A stretch of 64,000 nt of DNA from Paenibacillus pinisoli. GTDB lineage: Bacteria; Bacillota; Bacilli; Paenibacillales; Paenibacillaceae. The stretch lies in NCBI RefSeq assembly GCF_003605435.1, contig NZ_QXQB01000002.1, forward strand, positions 1,240,001 through 1,304,000. Reading direction: 5' to 3'. This document shows, in pieces, positions 52,489 to 61,700 of this stretch. Made by a program: the position numbers and the translations under genes. A model generated the notes under the pieces. That model saw nothing but the letters and a program-made list of their open reading frames with translations. It was not told the origin of the DNA and did not search any database. Numbering within the stretch: position 1 is the first letter of the stretch; every line of letters starts with the position of its first letter.

Positions 52489-55311
52489 TTAATCAATAAG
52501 CCAAGACTCTCTTAATAATCTCTGAACCATAACCGCAGCTTCCGCCCGCATGATGAATGCTTTTGGTGCAAGCGTATGAATGTCTCGCCCTGTGATAATG
52601 CCGGCTCTAAGATTATCCGCAATGCTGCTCCGTGCCCATTCTCCAGCCTCATTAGCGTCGTCGAACGATGCCAGAAGCTGTTCCTCTACCTGTACAGGAA
52701 GTTTGTCGCTCAGCCTTGTCAGTTTCATTGCATTGGAGAGGATCTTCATCGCTTGCTCCCGTGTCAGCTTATCATCTGGACGAAATGCAGCATCCTCAAA
52801 TCCAGATATAAGACCGTACTCGTATGCGATTTGGATCACATCACTGTACCAAGCGGAGGGTTGTACATCAGAATAAGGCGAGAATGGCTCTCCCTTCATC
52901 TTCAGACCTAAACCATTTACAAGAATCGCGGCGAACTCGGCACGAGTGATATCGTCCTCTGGATGGAACAGCCCCATGCTGTCTCCCCGTACAATGAGTC
53001 TCGCTCCCAACTCATTCACTGCAGATTTTGCCCAATGGGCCTGCACATCCTTAAACGTAAGCGAATGAGAGATTAAGACATAGGTATCATTGGTTAAGCT
53101 GCTTGCCACTGCGTATCGTTTGCCGTCTGCCGTCGACATCTTCGTCGGCATATGCCTGATCGCTCCATCCTTTCCCAGCGCAATGGCTGTCGTCACTTGG
53201 CCTGGCGTTATGTCATCCGGCAGCTTGATCATTTTCTGCGCAAAACGATCTGTCGTCAGCTCCCATTGGTCGTCTCCGTTGTAAGCCATCAAAGTAAAAC
53301 GTACCGGTTCTGCCAGGAGGGTCATGCCATTATCCCTTGCTGCTTTCTTAGCAACATTCAGCAAGGTCTCCCCCGCTTCTCCTACGCCCATGCGCACTAG
53401 CCATTCCTGCAACTCCGTAATCGGCTTGCCTGCTCGATGTTGATGAAGATCAATGGATTGGAGGGGCACTCGATAGATGCCTGTAGGAGATTGCAGCTCC
53501 AGCACAATTTGCTTTTCGTGTAAGTATTCAAGCTGTATTCCACTTAGCTCGATGTAGATCTCTGCATCCAGCTGGCCGCTAACCCCAACCTCTAGCACAG
53601 CTCCTGGATCGGCATTCTTAAGCTGCTCCGCTAGCTTGGCCTGATTCAGTACGATCGCAAGCTCATTGCGGCCTTCTCGTGTCGACCGGGTTGCCGATAC
53701 TGTTCCTGCTGCAGCCTCTTTCCCATTCAACCGTATGTCCACTTCTGCAACCGGCAGCTCTGGATTGCTCGGACCTGGTGCCGGTGTTGGCGGCATAGGC
53801 CTAATGCTGCCGGAAGCTGTCGACTCTACACTGCTGCCTGCGGCGTTGATCGCTTTCACTGTAAACGTGTATGCTGTCCCGTTCGTCAGGCCCGTAGCAA
53901 CGATTGGACTGCTAGCTCCGATTATGCTCTGCCCTCCCGGATATACGGTGACCTCATAATCCGTTATGGGACTGCCTCCATCAAACACCGGTGCGTCGAA
54001 GGTGATTGTCGCTTGACGATTGCTTGGCACAGCCACAACGTTCGTTGGCGCTCCCGGCACTGTAAACGGAGTTGCACTTACGATATTGGAGGAAGGACTT
54101 TCACCTTGGACATTCTCTCCCTTAACCGTAAAATAGTAAGTCGTCCCATTGGCCAACCCCGCAGCCGTATAATCGTAGACTGAACCGCCCACCGTGCCTA
54201 CTTCTGTTCCATTCATAGAAGCGCTCAAGCTTTGATAAATTTTATAGCCGGAGGCATTATCTACAGGATCCCAAGTCAAGCTAACTTGCCCATCCCCAGC
54301 TATAGCAAGCTGCAAGTGAGGCGCTTCGGGTATGGGTACAGGCCATTTGCCCATATAGTCTCCATTCGAATCAAACTTTTGGATGCGCGGGCTATTGGCT
54401 TCCGTTACATAGACATGACCACTGCTATCTTTTGCTATACTGTTAGGAAAATTAAACTGACCATTTCCAGTACCGATGCTCCCCCATTGACTAATATAGG
54501 TCCCAGTCAAATCGAATTTTTGGACTCGATTATTTTGAGCATCAGGAATATAAACATAGCCGTTATTGTCTATCGCAATATCAAAAGGATACCGGAATTG
54601 ACCATTTCCAGTACCGAAGCTCCCCCATTGACTAATATAAGTGCCATCCGCATCGAATTTTTGGATGCGATGGTTTTCGCTTTCAGTTACATAAACATTC
54701 CCATCCTGAGCAATCGCAAGACCATATGGCCGATTAAATTGCCCATCTCCATTGCCATTGCTCCCCCACTTACCCAGAAACTGACCGTTCAAATCAAACT
54801 TTTGGACTCTATGGTTATCCCGATCCGTAACATAGATTATATTTGCGTTGCGGTCAATTTCAAGATTTGCCGGATTTCTAAACTCCCCATCATTGGCGCC
54901 GAGCACTCCCCACTTCGTGAGATAATTGCCTTCCGAATCGAATTTTTGGATGCGGTGATTCTCCCTATCTACTATATAGACATTATCGTTGTTATCAAAT
55001 GCGATTCCACTTGGATAATTAAACTGACCATCGCCGCTTCCTGTTTCCCCCCACTCGGCAAGAATGCCTCCGTTACTGTCCAATTTAACAATCCGGTTGT
55101 TGCCGTAATCTGCAACATATATATTACCTCTGTTGTCTATCTCTATAGCGACGGGGCGATCAAGCAAAGCTTGTTGAGGTTGAATAAACGGAATAACCCC
55201 GCTTCCTCCATCAGCCCATGCCACTGGGTATGTACTGACCCATAACACAGCAATGAGAACTATGCTTGATACCTTCCTCATGAAGCCATTCCATTTTAGC
55301 ATCCGTGTCAT
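52489..55311 (-). CDS. NHL-repeat / fibronectin-III / SLH surface protein
   Basis: 940 residues with a signal peptide (about residues 12-33, ending VAWA). Six NHL repeats (~45-330; each with YVTD/NHRIQKFD-type cores) predict a beta-propeller. Two fibronectin-III domains (~335-510) follow, then an unnamed module of ~240 residues (~525-765) shared with the next two genes, then three SLH repeats (~765-940) ending close to the C-terminus. It is anchored to the wall polymer via SLH. The promoter block at 55411-55468 is shared with the NHL protein at 18201-21644. An attenuator-like hairpin lies in its leader. Confidence 0.9.
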   Translation of the reverse strand: MTRMLKWNGFMRKVSSIVLIAVLWVSTYPVAWADGGSGVIPFIQPQQALLDRPVAIEIDNRGNIYVADYGNNRIVKLDSNGGILAEWGETGSGDGQFNYPSGIAFDNNDNVYIVDRENHRIQKFDSEGNYLTKWGVLGANDGEFRNPANLEIDRNANIIYVTDRDNHRVQKFDLNGQFLGKWGSNGNGDGQFNRPYGLAIAQDGNVYVTESENHRIQKFDADGTYISQWGSFGTGNGQFRYPFDIAIDNNGYVYIPDAQNNRVQKFDLTGTYISQWGSIGTGNGQFNFPNSIAKDSSGHVYVTEANSPRIQKFDSNGDYMGKWPVPIPEAPHLQLAIAGDGQVSLTWDPVDNASGYKIYQSLSASMNGTEVGTVGGSVYDYTAAGLANGTTYYFTVKGENVQGESPSSNIVSATPFTVPGAPTNVVAVPSNRQATITFDAPVFDGGSPITDYEVTVYPGGQSIIGASSPIVATGLTNGTAYTFTVKAINAAGSSVESTASGSIRPMPPTPAPGPSNPELPVAEVDIRLNGKEAAAGTVSATRSTREGRNELAIVLNQAKLAEQLKNADPGAVLEVGVSGQLDAEIYIELSGIQLEYLHEKQIVLELQSPTGIYRVPLQSIDLHQHRAGKPITELQEWLVRMGVGEAGETLLNVAKKAARDNGMTLLAEPVRFTLMAYNGDDQWELTTDRFAQKMIKLPDDITPGQVTTAIALGKDGAIRHMPTKMSTADGKRYAVASSLTNDTYVLISHSLTFKDVQAHWAKSAVNELGARLIVRGDSMGLFHPEDDITRAEFAAILVNGLGLKMKGEPFSPYSDVQPSAWYSDVIQIAYEYGLISGFEDAAFRPDDKLTREQAMKILSNAMKLTRLSDKLPVQVEEQLLASFDDANEAGEWARSSIADNLRAGIITGRDIHTLAPKAFIMRAEAAVMVQRLLRESWLID

Positions 55312-55374
55312 TCTTTACGCTCCCCCAATAATCGAACCGTCATCTCGTAATTCGTTCACTTTCTCTCCGCTCGA

Positions 55375-55403
55375 AAAAAATGCTGGGACCGTGCACCGGC
55401 ATC
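55375..55403 (-). terminator. Attenuator-like hairpin in the leader of the NHL/SLH gene
   Basis: Minus-strand ATGCcGG...CCaGCAT stem followed by seven T, located between the promoter block (55411-55468) and the start codon at 55311. Premature termination here could be regulated. Confidence 0.45.
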
Positions 55404-55410
55404 GTCTATC

Positions 55411-55468
55411 CCATAAGCCCCAGTATAGTGGATTTGGGATAAAAATGAGTCATACGAAAGTTGTATAA
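55411..55468 (-). promoter_or_regulatory. 58-bp promoter block shared with 21759-21816
   Basis: Minus-strand -10 TATACT (complement of 55422-55427), the CATACGAAAGTTGTATAA dyad 20 bases upstream, and the downstream CCATAAGCCC (plus-strand spelling), all at the same offsets as in the other copy. Confidence 0.7.
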
Positions 55469-55490
55469 ACACAGATCGACTAATATTAAA

Positions 55491-55515
55491 AACCCCTGGC
55501 AATTGGTCAGGGGGA
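55491..55515 (-). terminator. Terminator-like hairpin downstream of the cohesin-like SLH gene
   Basis: CCCCTG / CAGGGG stem with TTTTTAAT on the minus strand. Confidence 0.6.
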
Positions 55516-55548
55516 TCATTATATTGCCCAAGCAGCTTTGATCATAAA

Positions 55549-55605
55549 AAAAGAAGGCTGCCCCAATAGTCATTAATCATGACTTATGGGACACCCTCAT
55601 CGCGG
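55549..55605 (-). terminator. Intrinsic terminator of the cohesin-like SLH gene
   Basis: Minus-strand AGTCAT/ATGACT inner and CCCATA/TATTGGGG outer pairing, ending in CTTCTTTTTTT, 29 bases after the stop. Confidence 0.75.
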
Positions 55606-55633
55606 TGCAGCCATTAATTATGCTTCGTTTGAA

Positions 55634-58519
55634 TCAAATAAGATTTGATTGTTCCAATAACCGCCGAATGATTGTAGCCACTTCGGCCCGCGTAATATAG
55701 CTCTGCGGAGCAAGGCGATTATCCTTGTGTCCGGTCACCAGCTTCGCTTCGACAGCGATGGCCATCGCCTCCCTCGCCCACTCCGACACTTCCTGGGTAT
55801 CCGTGAAGGAGTCGAGCCGCTGCATAGCGTCTGAAGAAAGGGAATGCTTCTGCTTCAGTCCGGTAAGCTCCATCGCGTTCATCAAAATAACGACCGCCTG
55901 TTCGCGAGTCAGTTCCTGCGATGGACGGAACGTGCCGTCCTCGAAACCGCCGACCAGATGATAGGACTTCGCCGACTCGATCGCACCGCTGAACCATGCC
56001 GAAGCGCTTACGTCCGAGTAGGAGCTGACGGCTTCATTCGTAGACTTAAACCCTAGAGCGCTCACGATGATCGCGGTAAATTCGGCGCGTGAAACCGCCA
56101 AGTCCGGCTTGATTTGGTTATTTTCAATGCCGCTAATGATTAAGCGCGATCCCATCTCGTTAACCGCATCCTTCGCCCAATGACGGGCTGCGTCAGCGAA
56201 CGAGACCGGATGCCAGACAACGGCATAGGTGCTATTCGTCAAGCTGTTGATGATGGCTCTATGTTTGCCGTTTTCCGCAATGATTTTCGTCGGAACATGG
56301 CGCACCGTTCCATCAGGATCGATCGCTACTCCCGTCGTAATCCGGTATGCATCCGTGCCGCCAGGCAGAACGATGGATCTTTCTACATAAGAGGAGAATG
56401 ATTCGATCTCGGCGCTGCGATCGCCATAGCTGACCTCTACCGTAAATTCAAGCGGTTCGCCGACCAGCGTCAGGCCCTCTTTCGCAATGGCGTCTTGAAC
56501 GGCCTTTTCTTGATCCTCGGAAGTCTTGGCGATCTTCAGCCGTACCTTGATCTCCTCTGTCGGAACATTGGAGCCAAGTCGTTCGGACAAGGCTGCAAGA
56601 TCAATATGAGAAGCCGGCAGCGAATACGTTCCGCTCGGGGTCTGCAGTTCGATAACCATATCTTTGTGCTGCAACGCCTTCACCGTGCTTGCTTTAAGCT
56701 CCATCATAACGGAATCCGACAGCACTGCGACCGGAACGGTCAGCGTGCCTCCCGCTTTTTCTTCATTTAACTCACTTTCCAGCTTAGCCTCATCTATGGA
56801 GACAACTGTCGTTTTTCTCCCGTTTTCCGTCTTCGTATCCGCTTTGGCTAAGCTCTCTCCCCTGCCATTGATCAGCAGGCTCAGGCTCTGCTCAGATGGC
56901 TCGGATGGCGTAGGCACACCCCCTCCGCCTCCTTGGGAATTTGGCGACCATTTGGCATACAGCATCGTGTTGGCAACGACCTTATCCGAGGTAAACGTCC
57001 ATCTTTCCGTCAGCTCTTCGTTCTTGTACCAGCCATTGAAGGAATAGCCCGAGCGGGTCGGTCTCTGCGGCTCCGCGATCAAGCTATTGTAATCCGCCGT
57101 AACGCTCGGCACCGCGCTGCCGCCGTTCGAATGGAAAGACACCGGATAACGGTTCACTACCCACTTGGCATACAGCGTACGGTGCATGGATTCGATCGGA
57201 AGCGAATCGCCCGCCATATAGATGGTTCCAAGATTGGCTTCATCCGTCGTCCAGCCTCCGAAGGTGTGCTCCGTCTTCACCAAATTTCCAGTGTTGCCGA
57301 GTACCGTCGCCTCTTGCCCCGTCTCGTAAGCGGTCGTATCCACAGGAACGTCGCCCTGTGTCGCGCCATTGGCTTCGTAGAGAACCTGGTAGGTCGGAAC
57401 TCCAATCGGTCCCGTCCACGCGCTCTTCACCGGAGTCCCGGCCCCCGCTCCCGTAATGGCAATTGGGGTCACTTCGAAACGAATATATTTGTCTTTATCT
57501 CCCGATTGGAGAACATATGTCTTCGCGTCGGCTCCCGCAATAGGCTGCTCTCCCGCCCCGGCTGCGTTATTTGCCCGATACCACTGGTACGTCGACACGC
57601 CTTCCTCATCGAACTCTGCATCCAAGTAGCTGTAATTGCCATGCAGCGTCTCCCCAATTTGCGGTGTGCCTATTACGTTCACGTTACCGGCAGATGGAGG
57701 CTGATTCTCAGTGATGGTGATATAGCCTATTTGCGAATCCACTCCGGATAACTGCTCGCCAAATTCGTCTGAAAACGTGTAGATGTATGCTGGAAGCCCT
57801 TGCTGACCCGACGGAGTATCGCCATTGATTTTGAACTTCATCTTGAACAGCTCTCTGTTCGTCAGAAGCACAGAGGAGTCGTTATTGTTCCATTCCACGA
57901 CTAGAACATCATCTTCTTCTTCATCTTCGTAATAGATCATTCCTTCCTCGGCCGCCGTCACATCCACGACCTCGAGAACGGAAGAATCGTACGGAATCTT
58001 TATCTTATATGCGCTGATCGGCTCGGTGGAGTTGGTGGATACCGGAACCTCCACGTAACCTCCCGCACTTCCGCTCGTATGACCCACGGACACTTGCTTC
58101 TTAACGGTGATCACGCCGTCCTCCGTATCATAATCCGTTGTGAAAGCTACATTTTCGCGGGTTGTCCCTTTTTTCACCCACATATTGTCTAGATCAAAGT
58201 ACATCGGATAATCACCCGAAGGAGCGTCTTCCGCAATTCGAATAGACATCTGGACCCGAGTGCCATCGTCCTCCCATTGTCCCCAATACGCCTCCGTGAT
58301 AGGCACAGATGAATCTACATAAGGTGTGTATTCGTAAAAGAGATTGTCGGCTGGTAAATCTACGGTCAAAGTAACGTGGATCGATTGCCCCGGTCTTCCT
58401 TCAATGCTCCATAGTTTGAACTTGATTTTACCCGGGGCCGCCGCGGCGACGGAGCTGAACGATAAAACAAGGCTCAATGCCATAATGATAGACAAACTTT
58501 TCCTTAACAGCTTGTTCAA
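55634..58519 (-). CDS. Cohesin-like / InlB-repeat / SLH surface protein
   Basis: About 961 residues from TTG 58519, eight bases after GGGGAGG; it starts a signal peptide (NKLLRKSLSIIMAL...VAAAA). An N-terminal beta domain (~30-140) and a cohesin-like domain (~145-285) are followed by an Ig-like unit, two Listeria-Bacteroides (InlB B) repeats ending in LYAKW (~380-520), the shared ~230-residue module (~550-790) and three SLH repeats (~795-961). The longer upstream frame is unlikely. A hairpin covers its ribosome binding site. Cohesin-like folds mediate protein-protein contacts, but no dockerin partner is seen here. Confidence 0.88.
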   Translation of the reverse strand: MNKLLRKSLSIIMALSLVLSFSSVAAAAPGKIKFKLWSIEGRPGQSIHVTLTVDLPADNLFYEYTPYVDSSVPITEAYWGQWEDDGTRVQMSIRIAEDAPSGDYPMYFDLDNMWVKKGTTRENVAFTTDYDTEDGVITVKKQVSVGHTSGSAGGYVEVPVSTNSTEPISAYKIKIPYDSSVLEVVDVTAAEEGMIYYEDEEEDDVLVVEWNNNDSSVLLTNRELFKMKFKINGDTPSGQQGLPAYIYTFSDEFGEQLSGVDSQIGYITITENQPPSAGNVNVIGTPQIGETLHGNYSYLDAEFDEEGVSTYQWYRANNAAGAGEQPIAGADAKTYVLQSGDKDKYIRFEVTPIAITGAGAGTPVKSAWTGPIGVPTYQVLYEANGATQGDVPVDTTAYETGQEATVLGNTGNLVKTEHTFGGWTTDEANLGTIYMAGDSLPIESMHRTLYAKWVVNRYPVSFHSNGGSAVPSVTADYNSLIAEPQRPTRSGYSFNGWYKNEELTERWTFTSDKVVANTMLYAKWSPNSQGGGGGVPTPSEPSEQSLSLLINGRGESLAKADTKTENGRKTTVVSIDEAKLESELNEEKAGGTLTVPVAVLSDSVMMELKASTVKALQHKDMVIELQTPSGTYSLPASHIDLAALSERLGSNVPTEEIKVRLKIAKTSEDQEKAVQDAIAKEGLTLVGEPLEFTVEVSYGDRSAEIESFSSYVERSIVLPGGTDAYRITTGVAIDPDGTVRHVPTKIIAENGKHRAIINSLTNSTYAVVWHPVSFADAARHWAKDAVNEMGSRLIISGIENNQIKPDLAVSRAEFTAIIVSALGFKSTNEAVSSYSDVSASAWFSGAIESAKSYHLVGGFEDGTFRPSQELTREQAVVILMNAMELTGLKQKHSLSSDAMQRLDSFTDTQEVSEWAREAMAIAVEAKLVTGHKDNRLAPQSYITRAEVATIIRRLLEQSNLI

Positions 58520-58520
58520 G

Positions 58521-58571
58521 TTATAATCCTCCCCTATCATTCTTTCAATTGCTTGAATGAGAGGATTATAA
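58521..58571 (-). promoter_or_regulatory. mRNA hairpin sequestering the ribosome binding site of the cohesin-like gene
   Basis: In the minus-strand mRNA TTATAATCCTC pairs with GAGGATTATAA (11 bp) and TCATTC with GAATGA (6 bp), with a 5-base bulge and 12-base loop. The Shine-Dalgarno GGGGAGG lies in the 3' arm and bulge, and the TTG start follows one base after the stem. Confidence 0.7.
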
Positions 58572-58644
58572 ACCATGTTTATCAACAAATAGTAAACAAG
58601 GGAATGGAAACAAAAAAAGGGGGGCATGTATTAAGCTTCAGCAC

Positions 58645-58673
58645 AAAAACCCGGCCTCAAGCGGTCGGGTTTG
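58645..58673. terminator. Intrinsic terminator after the Ig-repeat SLH gene
   Basis: AAACCCGGCC / GGTCGGGTTT (one G-U pair) between two same-strand SLH genes. On the minus strand it ends in a T run. Confidence 0.8.
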
Positions 58674-58741
58674 TTAATGAGGTTATTGGGTCGGGCGTAT
58701 GTTTTCGAGGAGCTGCCTTCAGACTATATAGTTCCTATTGA

Positions 58742-61700
58742 TTAAATAAATTCCGCTTTTTGAAGAAATCGCTGAATGATTGCTGCAGTTTCGGCTCTTG
58801 TAATATTTTGCAGAGGATGCAGTTCGCCTTTGTATCCGCCGATAATGCCGCTTTCAATGGTTAACGCTGCAGCTTGATGAGCCCAAGAGGCCAATTGCTC
58901 GCTATCTGCGAAATGGTTGACCAGTTCTTGCTGCTTCGTATGGTCTATCTTCTTATTCAGCTTCACAAGCATCATTGCCCTAGATAGAATAACCATCGCT
59001 TCCTGTCTTGTAATCTTCTCATTAGGTTTGAAGGAAGCATCGCTATATCCATCGACCAGCCCATAAGAGTACCCGATCTGAACGGCTTGATGATACCATG
59101 CTTGCTCCGTTATATCCTTGAAATGAAACGTCTTGTTAGCTGAGCTTAAGCCTAATGCTCTGATCATAATAGCCATAAACTCTGCACGTGTAATTTCGCT
59201 ATCCGGTAAAAACCGTTCCTCGTCCGCTCCATTAATGACTAGTCTTGATGCCAGGTCATTGATGCTTGATTTGGCCCAATGAGTGGATACATCATTAAAG
59301 GATTTGTCATTTTGGATTAGCCCATAGATGCTGTTGCTCATGCTGTTGAGAACAGCATAATAGCGACCGCCTTCTTGTATGATCCTAGTCGGAATATGAA
59401 TGAGCGTTCCGTCTGAGGTTATCTTGACTCCCGTCATGATACGATTCAAGTTTACCCCTTCAGGTATCGCAATACGCCTCTCGATATAAGTATCGAATTG
59501 GTTCAACTCCACTTCTTTGCTGCCATAAACAAATTTTACAGAAAAGCTTAAGGGTGGAGCGACAAGTGTGACTTGTCCGTTGCCAGAGTCCTTGAACACA
59601 AATGCCGAATCAGATAGATTACTCAGTTCTAGCTTGATCTTCATATCCTTCAAAGGGATATTGGCTCCTAATTGATTGCGCCATCTATCAGCAGGGACCT
59701 GATCTAATGGAAGACTATACACTGCATTTTCCGTAACTACTTGAATGATCGCGTTGCTATTCTCAAAGCTTTGTAGAAGTGCTGCATTCAGTTCCCAATT
59801 GACAATATCTGATTTATTGCGAACCGCTATTATAATAACCGGACTATTGCCTGCTTCCTTCAACAAACCTTTGAGCTGCTCTTCTTCCAGGATGACAGTT
59901 GTTACCTTCTTCCCATCCGTTGTAGTGACGACAACTTTGGTCGCTTTTTGTGACTTATCACCTAAAATAAGTAAAACTTCTGAGGTTGATGTGCTTTCTG
60001 TGGTTTCGGAACCTCCTCCGCTGCTGCCTGGGCTACCGCTATTGTTTTTTTCAATTTTGAAGTTTATAGTCGTTTCATTCCCTGTCGCATCCGTTACGAC
60101 AAGCGTGTATGTACCTTCAGCAACTATTTCAGTGCCGCTAGTAAATGGTACAGCATTCAACTTCGCTGTTCCTTCGGTGAATACGGGAGTTGCACTCCTA
60201 TACACTCCGCCCTCAGATACTCCAGTAACGGTAGGCGGGGTCGTGTCGATCGCGAAGTTTATCGTCGTTTCATTCCCTGCCGCATCCATTACGACAAGCC
60301 TGTATGCACCTTCAGCAACGATTTCAGTGCCGCTAGTAAAGGCTGCAGCATTCAACTTCGCTGTTCCTTCGGTGAATTCGGGAGTTGCGCTCTTGTACAC
60401 TCCGCCCTCAGCTACTCCAGTAACGGTTGGCGGGGTTGTGTCGATCGCGAAGTTTATCGTCGTTTCATTACCTGCCGCATCCGTTACGACAAGCGTGTAT
60501 GCACCTTCAGCAACGATTTCAGTGCCGCTAGTAAAGGCTGCAGCATTCAACTTCGCTGTTCCTTCGGTGAATACGGGAGTTGCGCTCTTGTACACTCCGC
60601 CCTCAGCTACTCCAGTAACGATTGGCGGGGTCTTGTCGATCGTGAAGTTTACCGTAGTCACATTACCTGCCGCATCCGTTACGACCAGAGTGTACACATC
60701 ATCTTGAGAAACCTGTGTACCACTAAGAAAAGCAGCTCCGTTTAAGGTCGCTGTTCCTTCGTTAAAGGTAATCATTCTGCTTGTGTTGTATATTCCGCCA
60801 TTCGCTATTCCCGCCACGATAGGCGCCGTCATATCAATCATGAAGACCACCGTCGTACTATTGCCTGCTAAATCGGTGACGACCAGTATATACGTTCCAT
60901 CCTGCGTGATATCTGTGCCACTGGTATAGGGGCTCCCGTTAAGCAATCCGCTGCCTTCGAGAAATAGAGGAGTAACTTTGCTGTTATATGCCTTGTTATT
61001 CACTACATTTGTAATAAGAGGAGCTATTGTATCTACAGTAATTGTATTGCTAATGGTTGAGCTGCTCGAATTTCCGACTTTATCTCTATATTGTACATAT
61101 ACAGTCTTAGCTCCCTCGCCAGCCGGAAGGACCCATGACCTCCCGTTAAGGTCAGCGACACTGAACCAACTAGTCTGCCAACTGCCATTAATATTGGAGA
61201 GACGCACCTGCTCAACTCCTGAGCCGCTTCCATCCGTATAGGTTCCTTTCAAAGTGACCGTGTGTGAGTTCGTCCATGCAGCACCATCATTAATGCCCAG
61301 TGTACCTGTTGGGGCTGTCTGATCCAATAGAATAGTCTGAGAAGAATTGGCTGAGATCCCGTTGTTGGAATCCCTCAACTGCATATAGATGGTCTTCGCC
61401 CCATCTCCTCCACTTAGACTGAATGTTGCTGTATTGCTGAAAGGCAACCAGGATGCCGACGATAAATTAGCAGCGCTATTCGCAAATCTCATATGGGTAA
61501 CACTATCACCTGCATCAGGATCGGAGCCTGTTACGGATAGATTAACTGTGCTGGCGCTTGTCATTGCTCCCTCCGTAATCGTAAAAGAACCCGTAGGAGC
61601 GGTATTAACCGGTCCAGTCTCATAAGTAACGACTAGCTTTGGGCGGAATGCAGCATTTGAAGCTTCTAGTGAATACAATAAAAATCTCCCGCTGTCTGCA

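Noticed and set aside
54232..55245. 337-codon plus-strand frame opposite the NHL repeats
   Set aside because: It mirrors the repeat structure of the minus-strand gene, and the real gene has a signal peptide, domains and a ribosome site.
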